Shown: piece after piece, positions 11,751 to 25,061 of the stretch
Position numbering within the stretch: the stretch's first letter is position 1
How the letters are laid out: every line of letters begins with the position of its first letter
Source of the DNA: Marsupella aquatica
Lineage: Eukaryota > Marchantiophyta
Length of the DNA stretch: 64,000 nucleotides
Assembly: GCA_973895155.1 (NCBI GenBank)
Contig: OZ316893.1
Span: forward strand, 1,736,001-1,800,000
Direction of reading: 5' to 3'
Notes under the pieces: generated by a model
Database searches by the model: none
Seen by the model: the letters and a program-made list of their open reading frames with translations, nothing else
What the model was told of the DNA's origin: nothing
Translations under genes and position numbers: made by a program

Positions 11751-13560
11751 TAAATTAAATAACGGCTTGGTGTAATTACTTTGGAATTTGATTGTACTAC
11801 TAATACGAGAACTTGCATAACCCCCACCCATGACTCACATGAATCAGACCTACGAATTATTTACTCAAATAATAATTGGGAACTAAAGTAAAGACACAAC
11901 ATTGGGGGAAATCGTACGAGTATTAGGACTACTATGTTCAAATCCTTATAATTACTGAGTGCATTTATTAAGCCTCTACTGAATGCACTGCACAGGAAAG
12001 ACTCTACATTATTATTATTATTATATTACGGGGAAAAACCTGGCATATTATAGTGTGCTAATTATATTATATAGTGTATGTACAAATGTAGAATGTCTTA
12101 ACAAACTATGTGTTTGTATTATTTTATACACATGTCCATTCTCTCTTAAATTGGCCTCTTGTCATACATACTAATAGCCTCTAAGCTGTCCTTCGTTTTT
12201 AAATATGTCTTACAGGCCAAAAAACTTAAGGCGTCCATCTTGGATAGATTACTTTGAGACTTTCTAGATTGGGTCACTCTTTTCAGGCATAATACTTACA
12301 ATGCCATTGAATTTGTTTTTATTTGTCCTATTGTCACTGTTTTTGTTTGTGGGTCAAGAAAATTAACCCTAGGTTAGCTCTTCCACATCCAATGGCTATC
12401 ATTGCATCCGGTCCCATGGTCGGACAACTCCGGTCTCCCTGAATGTGAGCAGGACAGAAGCACATGTTACAACGCAGGGACAAGCTGGCCCTTGACAAAG
12501 GCTAAGCCTCAAGGAAGACTAAGGCTGTTGTGATTGCAAAATTGGGTGCAATGACAGCCATTGGATCTGGATGAGGCACGAGTGAGGTAGGCCAAGCCAA
12601 AAGCATATGGAAATGTGAAAATACAAGAAATCATGCAGAAAGGTTCTCACAGTCGACTAGCAGAAATGCGGTGAAAAATCACATGCTGAACATAGTATGC
12701 ATCATTTAGATAATTCCCTTGAAACCAAGAAATCTAACCTGCACCTCCTCGGGCAGCGGGGACCAGGCATACAAACTTGGGCCTGAAAGGAGAGAGCTCC
12801 ATTCTCAACTCCCAGGACAGAGTGAGAGCTCAAATAGACTTAAGGTCCACAACAATGGTTTTTTTTAATTACTAGTTTGTCATATTTTCATTGTCTCCTC
12901 ATTGAGCTTGCATCATGAGGTTGTGTGATTTGACTGCCAAGAGGGATTCTACATACTTAAGGTCTTCTCAAACAAGACCATTTATGCACCAAGCTACAAT
13001 AATTACAATGAATGTCAATCCCCTCAAGATGTTGGCAGGTAATGCACAGACTACACATTTCAAATAGTGTTGTCTATTCTTTGAGAAAAATTGTTATAGA
13101 AAAATTGAGTGAATAATAAATTGATCAATGTTGATTTGATTGGTTGATGTTATTATACCTGGGATGCTTCTAATTGCCATTCTGATTGAGTTATTGTGAG
13201 CCAATTCAGCTATCTACTTCTTGTCTATTTTCAGGTGTTACCCAATCTGTGATCTCTCCCAAACTTTTGTCATTGGTTCTTATTGTTTTGGGATTTTCTA
13301 TATAGATTTTTTAATTTTTAGTTTATAAATGTTAGAAGAGAAATTTTCATGGTTGGATGCAGCCAATCCTAACTGGAAAAGTCTGCAAATAATGGCATGA
13401 TGGGGTCCCAACTACCAACTATTAACTTGCTGCACCCCAAAGTATCAAAATTTATCCGATGAGCCACTATCATACAATCTTGAATGATATGTGACATAAA
13501 ATTGAGCCAGTGACCTAGTTCAAAACATAACATTAGTACTGCATAGTACAATTGAGTTAT
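11750..13560. other. Intergenic AT-rich DNA
   Basis: Apart from the small inverted-repeat element at 12.38-12.58 kb, I see no gene, RNA or long repeat here. ATT-rich runs occur near 12010-12080. Confidence 0.45.
12379..12577. mobile_element. Small inverted-repeat (MITE-like) element
   Basis: The left end contains 'catccaatggctatcattgc' and the right end, reversed, contains 'gatccaatggctgtcattgc', about 30 bp of near-complementarity at each end of a roughly 200-bp segment. A non-autonomous DNA-transposon remnant is the simplest reading. I saw no clear flanking duplication. Confidence 0.6.
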
Positions 13561-15360
13561 GCTTCCTTGAGTTACAAATGACAGTCGTCTTTCCCAGGGT
13601 CTTCCCTTGGCAAGTACATTGGACGTAGTACACACGAACAACGTGATCTTGTCCCCCCTGTCTCCCTCTGTTGGTCTGGGAGGCATGAAATATTCAACGA
13701 CAAGGACCACACTAACGTCAGACATGTACCTTGTTCAAAAGTTATTGCATCCAGGCAGGGCATAGTTTTGATGGATTTGATTTGTAATTCCTTCCTTAGT
13801 TAGGAGTCCATTTGGAGTGAATATGTGGCCTTTAGGACCTCTTGTCCCCGCTCTCATGATCTAGACTATTCACATCATACATTGCCTTTCTCCATACAAA
13901 ATCTTGTGAAACTCATGATATTGTCTTCAACTCTAAGCTCCTCAATCAGTGCATTTTTTAGTCCACTTGTTCTAGGACATTCAAAGGGTTCTCTTTCCCA
14001 AGGTCTTCCTTTGGCAAGTACATTGGACACAGTACACATCAACAGGAAGACATACATGATCCTGTCCCCTGCAGTACACATCAACAAAAAGACATACATG
14101 ATCCGTCCCCTATCCCTCTGTCCCTCCTGTCTCCCTCTGGTGGTCTGGGAGACATGAGATATTCAACGACAAGGACCATGGGAATGTCAAACATACCTTG
14201 TTCAAAAGTTATCCCATCCAGTGAGGGCACAATTTCAATGGATTTCATTTATAATTCCTTCCTTAGTTAAGAGTCCATTTGGAGTGGATATGTGGCCTTT
14301 AGGACCTCTTGTCCTCGCTCTCATGATCCAGGCTATTCACATCATACATTGCCTTTGTCCATGCCAAATCTTGTGAAACTCATGATATTTATCTTCAATT
14401 TTAAACTCCTCAGTCACTGCATTTTTTAGTCCACTTTTTCTAGGACATTCAAACGGTTCTCTTTCCCAGAGTCTTCCCTCGGCAAGTACATTGGACGTAG
14501 TACACATCAATAGGAAGATATACATGATCCTGTCCCTCGCCGTACACATCAACAACAAAACATACATGATCCTGTCCCTCTGTCCCTCCCGTCTCCCTCT
14601 GGTGGTCTGGGAGACATGAGATATTGAACAACAAGGACCATGGGAATGTCAAACATACCTTGTTCAAAATTTATCCTATCCAGGCAGGGCACGGTTTCAA
14701 TGGATTTCATTTGCAAGTCCTTCCTTAGTTAAGAGTCCATTTGGAGTGGATATGTGGCCTTTAGGACCTCTTGTCCTTGCTCTCATGATCCAGATTGTTC
14801 ACATCATACATTGCCTTTCTCCATACAAAATCTTGTGAAACTCATGATATTTATCTTCAACTTTAAACTCCTCAGTCACTACATTTTTTAGTCCACTTTT
14901 TCTAGGACATTCAAACGGTTCTCTTTCCCAAGGTCTTCCCTTGGCAAGTACATTGGACGCAGTACACATCAACAGGAAGACATACATGATCCTGTCCCCC
15001 GCCGTACACATCAACAAGAAGACATACATGATCCTGTCCCCCTATCCCTCTGTCCCTCCTGTCTCCCTCTGGTGGTCTGGGAGACATGAGATATTCAACG
15101 ACAAGGACCATGGGATTGTCAAACATACCTTGTTCAAAAGTTATCCCATCCAATGAGGGCACAATTTCAATGGATTTCATTTATAATTTCTTCCTTAGTT
15201 AAGAGTCCATTTGGAGTGGATATGTGGCCTTTAGGACCTCTTTTCCCCGCTCTCATGATCCAGATTGTTCACATCATACGTTGCCTTTGTCCATACAAAA
15301 TCTTGTGAAACTCATGATATTTGTCTTCAACTTTAAATTCCTCAGTCATTGCATTGTAAG
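13560..15360. repeat. Tandem array, about 470-bp unit, four copies
   Basis: The phrase 'agtccatttggagtg' recurs at about 13805, 14271, 14733 and 15213 (spacing 467, 462, 480). Each unit also contains 'cttggcaagtacattggac', 'ctggtggtctgggaga' (or a close variant) and 'ccttgttcaaaa'. Inside the units is a nested repeat of about 42 bp built on 'acacatcaacaagaagacat'. Copies are roughly 90 percent alike by eye. Minus-strand frames of about 75 codons persist in each copy because the units share sequence, and I do not recognise the product. Confidence 0.92.
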
Positions 15361-16935
15361 TCCATTGGCATAGATCCTAAAGCTGCAACATTGACTGTAA
15401 ACCCTACAGCATGATGTTTTGGCAGAAAGACACAATTAAGTCAAAATCTTTCCTTGTTCTGGCTTGTTGTGGCTAAGCACACGAGAAACACACTACCTGG
15501 TGGAAAGGGGAGGTTACTGGGGAGGACAATTGAATTGGAGCCTATTATGACTCTCAACATGGTACATATATTCTACAATTGAACAGTTTGCCTTACACCA
15601 ATTGTCACAGCCAAACTTTTGACACAAAAATGTTGGGAGGGTCGCATCTGATAACTTATTTTGTTTGTTTTGAAAGATACTTTATTTGAACAAACAAGAC
15701 TCAAACAATGAACTTCAAGCCTGGACAAGCCAAGGACCAAAGTATACTTTTGGTGTGGCTGCCAATTGCAAAGACCTCTATAGATTGCAGGCCAGGCCCA
15801 CTAGGTGAAACTCAATAAGCCCAAGGGGGTTTGCATCACCTCCAAACTAGATCCACGAAACCTGAACACCAGTTTGTCATCTCCAAGAGTGTAGTGCATT
15901 CCCTTCTTAGCCACAATGAGGGTGATAATGTGCAGCTTAGCTTGAGGTCCTCATTAATCTTCTCCCATTCCTCACTAATCTAAATCCATAGCATGTGCCA
16001 CAAGTACACAATGATGGACACCAATGAGGTAGACACTATTTGCATGAAGCCAGTGAAATGCATCTTCCAAGTCTGCCATCTAGTAGCTGCCCAAATGATA
16101 TGCCACCGCTTTCTTGAAAATTAAATAGTGGCTAGTAAGGAAACAATTTCTGCAGGAGTTATTAGTAGTGACAAGAGTAAAATGTAATTGCTCCTTAGAC
16201 TCAGGAACTGCACCATTCTCCAAATTGAATGCTAGACATCCTCTGACTCCGTACAAGTGCAGAAGTAGTGTGAAATATCTTGGTGCTCGTGTGCGGTGCA
16301 AAGCCTTGGGCAACTTTTCAACCTCTGGGGTGCAAAATTAATTGCCACATATGGCAAAGTTTGAGTTCTATTTATGCATATATTGTTTTCAAAGTTTACC
16401 AGACAACAAAAAGTCCAGTTCTCTAGTTGATTAGACTCATCACTGTCGGTGATCAAATCCGGGATCAAATCAGAATATCTAGCAACAAGATGCCCAGATG
16501 AGGCATCCAATGCAAATTTTGGATTTGTAAAGACTTTGATTAGTTTTGGCTTAGTATTTTTGAGAGCATTTATTTTCTACAATACAAACCTCACTTTGAG
16601 GAGGGACTTATGTAGATGACCCATCAATCTAGGCATGTGTAACTCAAAATATATAAGTTTTACCATGTGAAACAAAAACTGACCTTAAATTGTGGCATTT
16701 TAACTGATTCTTTCTTTACACACTATGATGTGACCTCATTTCAAGTGATTAAAATTTTTCTCTTTGCAAACTCACTCAAGCTGACGTCAAGTGTAGGTAA
16801 GCTCAAGCTATGGTTACATGCATTAATTGTGGGCCATAATATCCCCTCAAACTAAGTTCACGACGAAACTCAAGCTCAAGGCTCATTAAGAGCCTCCGTA
16901 AGTAGCTGCCCACATACAAGCCCGGGGGAGTAAAA
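15361..16935. other. Intergenic DNA without a recognised gene
   Basis: Short minus-strand frames at 16080-16510 are the longest open stretches and match nothing I know. No tandem repeat or inverted repeat stands out. Confidence 0.45.
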
Positions 16936-16936
16936 A

Positions 16937-17160
16937 CAAATCAAGTGTCAAGAGGGTATGAATGAATCACACTTTTGGGTAGGAGGAATGATAAAAGCTT
17001 CCTTTGCTGGCAGGATTAAAACCCAAGACCTCCCCTACCCCACTGAGCACCTCTACCATGCAGCCTATAGGCAGCTGGTGACCACAGTGCATCGCCCCCT
17101 GTATTTAACCCTATTCTCACGTCACAGGAAGTGGGCAGCGGGCAACTTAGTATGGGCTAA
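16937..17160 (-). mobile_element. Putative SINE (tRNA-like head)
   Basis: On the minus strand, 'taggctgcatggtagag' (about 17055-17075) resembles a tRNA A box. About 35 bases later, 'gggttttaatcctgcc' (about 17010-17025) matches the tRNA B box GGTTCRANTCC at most positions. The spacing is right for a polymerase III promoter. The 'ggtcttgggttt' phrase around the B box is also present at 50.79-50.86 kb. Ends and target duplication were not resolved. Confidence 0.45.
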
Positions 17161-18184
17161 TTTCATTGATTAGCGTTGATCTTGAGTCTTGTACCTAATC
17201 AAATTGAGGGCTCAATCCAACTTAAAGCATTCATTGGTAGTTCTGGCTTCCCAGTGAACTACTGTCGGAAAGTGCTTCAAAATCTGGCAGCTTTGCAAAG
17301 GAATGCAGACTAGCGGAGATAGGAATGTGTGAAAACTTTTAAGAAAGACCATAGAATTGCATTCATTTAGTAGGCCGGAGTGATGGTCAACAAAAACTTA
17401 ATTTGCCCAATTAGCCAGAATACCAACTTTACATCAATTTGTGACTCCCCAAACTCTGTCCCTGGAATTGCTATTCTCCATATTCACGATTCTCCAGATT
17501 CATGAGCACCTCTGCCCTATTTTCCGGAAAGGACTGCTCATAGTTTAGATGATAGGAACTTTCCTCAAAGTGTTTGGTCTATCATGCTCTCCACCCTAAC
17601 TGCCACTAGCCATATAACGGGGGGAAGAGACCAAGACTTCTCTCTTTGTCCCATTCCACTCATTCCTTCCCTTTACCATGCCAATTTGCTTCACAATTTC
17701 AGAAAAAGAGTAATATTAATGGTGAAACCTAGTGGATCCAGGTTTTGTCATGGCTAGTGGTGGTTTAACTGGGAACACAATGCACTTCCTGGGAGTCGCC
17801 TCTTGCCCCAATTTTTCCTGTTTGTGCCTGGGGTTCTTCAGTCTTTCAGTGAGAGTCAGGCAAAACACAAATGCAACTTAGAGATTGCAATTCACTACAT
17901 CACACTCGCCATTGAATGATGCCACGATCAGGCCATAGTTGAACCCCTGGAGCTAGCTGCCAGGCAATAGTACCCCAGCGGTAGCTTGGTTTACAATTCT
18001 CAACTGCAAAATGCCATGTTTACTTGCTTCCAGACTTTAGTGGGTGACCTTCAAAATTTCTCAACCAGAATTTTTCTTGGTCTGTTTTTAATGGTATTTC
18101 TCTAATACCTAACAAAAACATGTGCTTGCCAATATCAATAGAGAATGCTATTTTTGGGGCATGTTGCCTAATGTGAAAGTGAAG
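17161..18184. other. Intergenic DNA without a recognised gene
   Basis: No gene signal. Contains a stray 'gtagcttggtttacaattct' fragment near 17980 that belongs to the repeat at 3.56-4.58 kb. Confidence 0.4.
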
Positions 18185-18610
18185 CAAGCCCACCATGTTG
18201 GACACACTGTTCCCATGGACCACATTTTGGTGGTCCATCGAAGTTTTGGGCTTATAAGTTGATGATTATGAGTCTTCATTATTTTCAAGTTTTCACATGC
18301 AAGGTAACTAGAGAAGGAGGAGAAAAAAAAACACAAGCCCTAATATTTTATATCAACACAATGTAATTGATTTGAAAGAATTTACCCCTCTGCTTTCCAT
18401 GATGAATAATTTAACCAAAATGGCCAAAACATTCACTCACTTTGATGGAAGTGTAGCTTACCTCCTCCTCTAGCACATCCTCAAAATTAGAAAAGATTTT
18501 TCTCATGAACATAAGTTATTGCAATTAAACTCAAATTTTGGGAAATGTGGTCCATGAGGATTTGAAAATACCAATGTTGTGGTCCATGGAAACATCATGT
18601 TCTGCCTAAT
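18185..18610. repeat. Dispersed repeat family B, copy 1
   Basis: Related over about 400 bp to 39970-40365. Shared landmarks in the same order are 'accatgttggacacac/aat', 'cacaagccctaatatttta', 'atgatgaataa', 'cactttgatgg', 'gggaaatgtggtccatg' and a closing 'tgtggtccatgg' block. Indels and substitutions are numerous, so both are old copies of a non-coding mobile repeat. Confidence 0.8.
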
Positions 18611-19019
18611 GTATGGATATGGTGTCTGAAATTTAGTTTTCTCCACATTTCCCAAACTGACAGCATATTTTACTAGCCTACCAGTTTTTGGAGGTGAAAT
18701 TCTAGAGCTGACACTAATTTGTTTTTAGCTATTTATTATGTGCGCTGACAAGATTAAGACTGCTTCCACCCTGTTTCCAGGAGAATGTAGGTTATATAAT
18801 GTCCTGAAAACAAGGGCCTTAACCCAAGTTTTGAGGGTCTATTATTGCCCATAATACTATAGTGCTATGGTGTGATCACAATTTATCCCTCACTTTTTCT
18901 ACTTTGAACTTTCGTTCTGTTTCTCCATTCTTCAGTTAATTAATACAACCCCAATTCCATGCAAGTCCCATTTTTCACTCTGTTTCTCCATTCTTCACTT
19001 AAATTAAGACAACCCAAAT

Positions 19020-19950
19020 TCCGTGCGAGTTCAGACTTTATTTCTTTACAAAGAGACAAGTAAACGACAAATCGTGTTCTTCTCCATAAAAATATTCAGG
19101 CAGCATTTGGAGATGAAACCGGGTGTCAAACCGGGTGTCAAACCGTGCGTCCGGGCAGCGGGTAGCGTGTGCCGGAGGGTCCCACCGAACAGCGGACACA
19201 CTCGAGGGAAATTTTTTCCGAAGACGGAGATAGGTTTTTTTACATTTTCGTAAACTCCGCATTCTCTGGGCCCAAAATCTCTGATGAGACCGACAAGCGG
19301 GCGGTACCGTACGGTGCAGACCACATGCCGCCCGGTCGAAAAGGACTTCCAGTCCTCCGTACCGTCCATCGTGTAGAAGGGAGTACAATTTCACATCCTC
19401 GTGTTTCTCAGCAGCCGTCACCCATCCCCCTCGACGGCCGTCCGATCTGGAGATGGACGGCTGGAAGCATCAGTCGATGGATGTCGAAAGAGAAGGCGGC
19501 ACAGCCGTCGACGGAGGTACGGGCATTGAAAACGGAATCTCTTTACTGGACCGTCGGTCAGCTTGGAAACAGCTTGTGTCCTCATGTCATGCGGATGTGC
19601 ATTCATACATCGACACAGGAGGACATGCATGCATCCCCGCCGTATGCCAATGAATGCCCTACACGGCGGAGAGCATTGTACTGTACCTGTTTTGTGATTT
19701 TGGTTTTACATGGGCGGGCAGCAAACAAAATGTCCAAGTCGACAATATAAAACAGATTAATTTCATGTCCCGGGCAGCAGCTGCGAGCAAAACGTCCGTT
19801 TACAGGAGATAAATTTCAAAAAACGGTTTTACCTGGAACCGGGTAACAGTTTGCGAATATTTTCCGATCCGGGCAGGTGGTTCCGTGCCCGGGTCCACCT
19901 GGATAATGCCGCCATCACACATCGGTAATCAGCATCTCAAGGGGTATTAT
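19020..19950. other. GC-richer island with repeated 'cgggcag' phrases
   Basis: This stretch is visibly richer in G, C and CpG than the AT-rich DNA either side. It has a tandem 'gaaaccgggtgtcaaaccgg' phrase at 19110-19145. Three degenerate units of about 68 bp lie at 19690-19910, with landmarks 'ggttttac', 'cgggcagc' and 'gcaaac/gcaaaacgtcc'. Long frames on both strands (for example 19169-19750 plus) overlap and are not family-like. It is probably an inserted element or a methylation-escaping block rather than a gene. Confidence 0.5.
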
Positions 19951-20299
19951 TATTTTGTGCGATGTGATGCGATGTGATGGGTTCGTCTCCAGTGAGGAGA
20001 CTTACAGGTGACAACTGATACGGTATTTTCTGGTAAGATAGATACGTATGGTCCACGGTAAAACAAAACTGATATTTAATGTCAAGAAAAGTATAGAATA
20101 ATCTAATCAAGCATAGACTTAAACGGCCAGGAAAATTAAAAGGTATGAGACAAAATTAGCTGCACCTGAGATGAGTGCGACGAATAACAGTTGCCAACAG
20201 GTTATGATGATTGTGTCAGGGTTTTTGTAACGGCGGAGCTGCTTTGTTTTGAAACAAATTTTCAAGAGCAGTTAAGCCATGTGTGAGTTTCTGACTTTC

Positions 20300-20456
20300 A
20301 GATAGATAATTGATGGACCCTCAAAATACAAAGTGTTTCTTGATGGACCCATGAGTGACCCAAACCATTGATAGATCTCAAATTAATGTACCCAAAAGTT
20401 CATGGGGTTTATCAAGCAAGATATTTCAATTTAGGGGGACATCAAATATATCTCTC
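20300..20456. mobile_element. Short terminal-inverted-repeat element, family A
   Basis: Left end 'gatagataattgatggaccc' and reversed right end 'gagatatatttgatgtcccc' are related. A second inverted pair lies just inside ('cttgatggaccc' and 'gggtttatcaagcaag'). The ends match those of the 998-bp foldback element at 45243-46240. A 7-of-9 match between 'ctgactttc' and 'ttgactatc' at the flanks may be a decayed target duplication. Confidence 0.6.
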
Positions 20457-20850
20457 GTTGACTATCCATCAATGCAGATTTTTTTTAAAGGTAACTAGTG
20501 GCCTGGAGGAGATTAAGAGCCAACTTGCAGCCCCTAAGCATTGAGGCCCTTAGCACTTGCAAAATGATTGGGAAAAAGCAGATTTGCATGCTGCCCCGCA
20601 ACGTGTCAAGTGCACAAGGCTGGTCGTGTCACTCTGTTGTTGTTACCCCCTGAAGCTTTTTAGAGAAAACATTTTGTTCTATTATGAATTTGAGGCCCTG
20701 CCAGGATCTGAAAGGCAGGAATGTGAGGCCTGGCACAGGATGGCGGTCAGGCATGTAATTTTTTCTCCCTTATATTTTGGCATGAGGTACGTTTAGAGCC
20801 GCATTCTTCAAGGTCGCTCACATCTGACTTTTTATGAAACATGTTTGATT

Positions 20851-21315
20851 AGACCCCAAAATGAAAAATGTTACTTGATAAGACCACCGGGTGATTTAGA
20901 CTGTTGATTGACTTTGATAGACCTTGAATGGATGTATCCAGAACCTCAAGGGTCCTATCAAGTAAGGAGGAACCAAAGTGACCCCAAAATGAAAATATGT
21001 TACTTGATAAGACCACTGAGTGGTCCCATCAAGTAAGGAGGAACCCAAGTGAACCCAAAATGAAAAACCTTACTTGATAAGACCACTGAGTGACCCATCA
21101 AGTAAGGAGGAACCCAAGTGACCCCAAAATGAAATATGTTACTTGATAAGACCACTAGTGGTCCTATCAAGTAAGAAGGATCCCAAGTGACTCCAAAATG
21201 AAATATGTTATTTGATAACTAAGACCAGTGAGTGATTTAGAGTTTGATAGACCTTGAATGGATGTATACAAAAATGCAAGGGTCCTATCAAGTAAGGAGG
21301 AACGCAAGTGGTCCT
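20851..21315. repeat. Tandem palindromic array derived from family A
   Basis: Five to six units of about 75-80 bp, each reading 'ccaaaatgaaa', 'ttacttgataagaccac', a short spacer, then the inverse 'gg(t)ccatcaagtaagga' and 'ggaacccaagtg'. Each unit is itself a short inverted repeat. The outer units have a longer spacer with 'gaccttgaatggatgtat'. Non-coding. Confidence 0.85.
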
Positions 21316-24300
21316 ATCATGGGTTTGCATGTGAGGAACCCTTGAACTGGAGTAGAATAATTAAGGGCTATTACCCATGAGGGTGTGGTGGAAGGTTTGA
21401 AGAAAGTTTAATGCTCAGATTGAACAACTCCCATGAACCCTTGCAAGTACCAATTGCAACCCAGATGGAGCAGGTTACTGTTGGCCACATAAGTATGGAC
21501 TTTCTTGAGGAGAAAAACTGCTATATGAGTACAAAAAAGTTGTCGCTAAGGTCCATCTGGGTTAAGTTGATCCATACATAAGTTTCGTCAAACGTTTAGG
21601 TCCATCGGAGCCTTCCGTTTCGAGTGTTGTAACATGATTGTTACCACTGACGCAACTTTAATTCCATAAATCGCGCTCTGCAAGATTTAATTCGTTTCTC
21701 AATCAAAATAATTGTTGCACTGCTCATCACACGGTACTGTACAGTACTTTTGCGGGTCCAAGATCATTTTTATATTTACTAAGGTTTTTTTTCCCCAACT
21801 TTGCTTCTTTTTTGGGGGGGGCTTTACGGATTGAAAATAAAATAATATTATACTGCAGCCCGAAAAGTACAACCGACGGTAACGGGCAGCGCTCTGCAAC
21901 AGTCGTTGTCTGTCGCTCTGTTTTACTAAAGTTTTACAACGTGCCCGGAGAAGGGGCTAGATTCACGGAATCCAGCACAGTAGTGTCTCATAGTTCGTCC
22001 GGGATTCTCCGTCGGTCCCGTCGGGAATCTCGGTACTTTTGACGGTGTCATAAGATTCACTTCCGGCTATGCTCTACCGTCAAGTCATTGTAGAGAGCGA
22101 GACTAACACCGACAGTGGAATAACCACGGTTGATGAAGTGGGACCACAACATTGTAATAAACCCCCAGAAGTAAAGCTAAAAATAGTGTTAATCGCCCCA
22201 CATTTATTTCCTTTGTTTGTTGAAGCCGGACAGACCCTGAGACATGGGGACATTTGAAGTGACATTAGCTCCTGTTCCATGATGATGGTGGTCGACCTTT
22301 GGTGCAGTGGAATGGACCATTCTAAAGCCGTCGTCACACAGTTTGAACTCAGGTTAAGGGATGGGAGGTGAGGGTTGGGAGCCTGGGGCGGTGTTGGTAA
22401 AGCAAATGAGGGCTACACTACTACAGTATTTCCCTGGCTGACAAAGCGGGCAAATTTTGGGAAAGATGGACATTGGCCACTGAAGTGCTGGAGATACTCT
22501 TAACTATGCAATTAAAATGGAGCTAGGTTTTTTCATACTGGAATTTCCCCTTCTGTTTGGAGGAAGTGTTAGGTGATAGGATCCCTGAGGTTTTGGGTAC
22601 ATAGATTCAAGGTCTAACAAGGTCAATCAACTGTCTGCATCACTCAGGGGTCTTATAAAGTAATAATTCTGGATCACTCAGGGGTCTTATAAAGTAATAA
22701 TTTTGGATCACTCAGGAGTCTTATCAAGTAACAGTTTTCATTTTGGGTCCCATCGAGCAAGTACCTCATTCTGCTTGCCAAATTCTTATCTTGCTAAGAA
22801 GCTTAGTTGCCAGATCAAACGGTTCTCCTTAAATGAAGGGAAATCTAACAACTCAATGCACAAGCCAGAAATTTTATCACAAGTGGCTTGTGTGGCCCTC
22901 TCATTAGGCCTTTTCACAAGGTTTCTTGGCTTTGTGTTTTGTCAGTGTTCAACTTCTTTGGTTGGTGTAACTGAGGGCCTTCTTCTACCTGGGCCTTCAT
23001 CATGCTGAAGGCATGTGTATTTTTGCAGTAAAGGGGCTTCCGATTTCAAAAGGTAATAAACAATGGATGAGAGGGTGGGAGTGGTACAGGGTGGCTACCT
23101 GGCTCCCCCAACTATCAGGATTTATGGCGAATTGGCCAAGGGTCAGCTATGTTTTGTGCCTGTTTTTTTTTAAAACTTCCCCATAATTGCCATTTGAAGA
23201 AGCTGCACACGAGAAACTGGGGTCAGAATTTGAATAATTTCTGCCAATAAAAACACCCTGTTTTCTCAGCTAATTAATCACATGGGTTGGTGAGGGAGCA
23301 AGCTTGCTCCTCTTGACCATGGTCAAAGGATCTATATGGCCTTTGCATGGTCAAGTGCTCCCGAAAATGGTGAGCTCATCTTGGCGGCCCCGTTCATGGG
23401 TACCATGTGTGACTTAGTCTTGTGCATTGAAAAGACAATATTATATCTTGAGCAGGGATTCTCATTGGGGGCCTATCATCTAACTGAATATTGTGGTATC
23501 TTGGAAGCCATGTGGAAGTACCCAAAAGTAAAAGGGATAGACAGATTCAAGGCCATGATTGGGAACAAGTAGTTGTTCAAGTTGGACTAGCTCCAGGAAT
23601 ATGGGGAGCACCATAAAAGCCACATAGAGCGTGGGAATGAGTCTTCCCTCATTCTCCTCACGTTGAAAGGCATCTTCAAACTTTCGTTCCAAAGAATGAG
23701 AGCCAGAGGAGAACAACAAGGAATCTTCCTTCCTATGAAGAAAGTCTTTGTGGTGGTCTTCTGTGCACTTTTGGTTGAACACGTTGTGTTGTCCCTTTTG
23801 AAACTTTGGGTAGCTCCCATAACCCCTTCTCTCCAAAAAGCACTTTTTTTTTAGTATGTTGTTTTGTCCTTTTGGAGAGTTTGGCGAGCTCCCATGCAGC
23901 TTCTCCACAAGCTTCGACAGTTCCATAGCACAGCACACGAATCTTTAGTTGACCTTGGAGACTTAATTGAAAAGCGAGATTCCTCCTTTTGATTCGAGTT
24001 CTTCTTTTGCAGTCATGAACATGTAATGTATGTAATGTGATGAGCAATAAATAAGCTCCACTTTCCAGAGTTTTTCTTGCCTTGGAAAAGTTTGTTCTAG
24101 CCATCTGTTTCAAATTTGAATGACAGCTTTGTATTTTCTTTTGAGCATTGACCTCTGCTTGGTCAAAAGGCAAACTTTGTGAAGGAATCATGCTTTAAAA
24201 GCTATGGCCAAATTTTCGTTCAAATTCTTTCTGTTTTCAGTGGTTTTCTCTGAAAGTCCTCGTGCTTTTTTATTGTTCGAAATTGTTTTGTGCAAGCTCC

Positions 24301-24390
24301 TTCAAATAGTATTTTATGGAGGAACGTGATCAGAGAGTTCAAGAGAAACCTTTGTCAAATAAGTGCTCATATAAAGCACTGCCAAAGACA
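21316..24390. other. Intergenic DNA without a supported gene
   Basis: Apart from the 22.64 kb array, the stretch has several overlapping open frames at 23.3-24.2 kb on both strands. I do not recognise them and they are mirror images of one another. No splice-consistent gene was found. Confidence 0.4.
22640..22765. repeat. Short tandem array related to family A
   Basis: Three units of about 44 bp with 'ggatcactcaggggtcttat' and '(a/c)aagtaa(t/c)a', followed by 'cattttgggtcccatcgag'. The phrases match the 20.85-21.3 kb array, so this is another fragment of the same family. Confidence 0.75.
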
Positions 24391-24394
24391 AAGG

Positions 24395-24600
24395 GCCGCA
24401 AATAGACACATGATCCCAAAGTCAAGAGATCCAATAAAGGGAGAACACAAAGGAAAAACCCCAAGATGACCAAAGAGCCCAAATGCCCATAGTCCACCAA
24501 AGCCCCACTGAAGTAAACTGAAAGGCCTGGTCATGCTTGGAGGGTCACAAAGAGGAATTTGCCTAGAAGCCCCTCACCAACAGTCTCGGCCTTCCAAAGA
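24395..24600. repeat. Dispersed repeat family D, copy 1
   Basis: Contains 'agatccaataaagggagaa', 'actgaaaggcctggt' and 'gtcacaaagaggaattt'. Diverged copies of the same phrases in the same order occur at 27325-27560 and 50905-51600. Probably an old retroposon. No coding capacity was seen. Confidence 0.65.
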
Positions 24601-25061
24601 GTAATGAATGCCTGAGCCCTCTCTAATGCAACATCCAATCCCGCTTCTAATGAAGCAATTGGAAACATTTTTATTTTCGCCAAAATGGCAGTTCGTAAAC
24701 AGATCACGAGGAAAGAAAGAGGCAGGATTGTGTAGCATCATAGTGTGTAAATATACAACTCGAGAATGTCATAACTATGTGATTCTTAAATGAGTAAGGG
24801 CAAATAATAGGCATTGGACGAGGGAGACACTAAATTGTCGATAACCTAGGACGTGGTCAGAATAAGTTTTTGCATAGTCTTCAGTAATACTAATAACAGT
24901 CCAAAGACGGTAGAGATCATATCATCCAGTAAAATTGATAGTCCCAAAGCAAAAACCATAAACCCTGTTCAACTTTGCCCCAATGGAGATTGTAAGTAGT
25001 TGTTGCTTCGACACTGAGGACCTAGGAACTTTGTCAAGCTTTCCACAAGCCCTGCCAAGGA

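Noticed and set aside
13560-15360. CRISPR or other phage-defence array
   Set aside because: The repeats are long, contiguous and without unique spacers, in a eukaryotic setting.
19169-19750. 193-codon plus-strand frame in the GC-richer island
   Set aside because: Overlapping frames on both strands are equally open and none is family-like; GC content explains the length.
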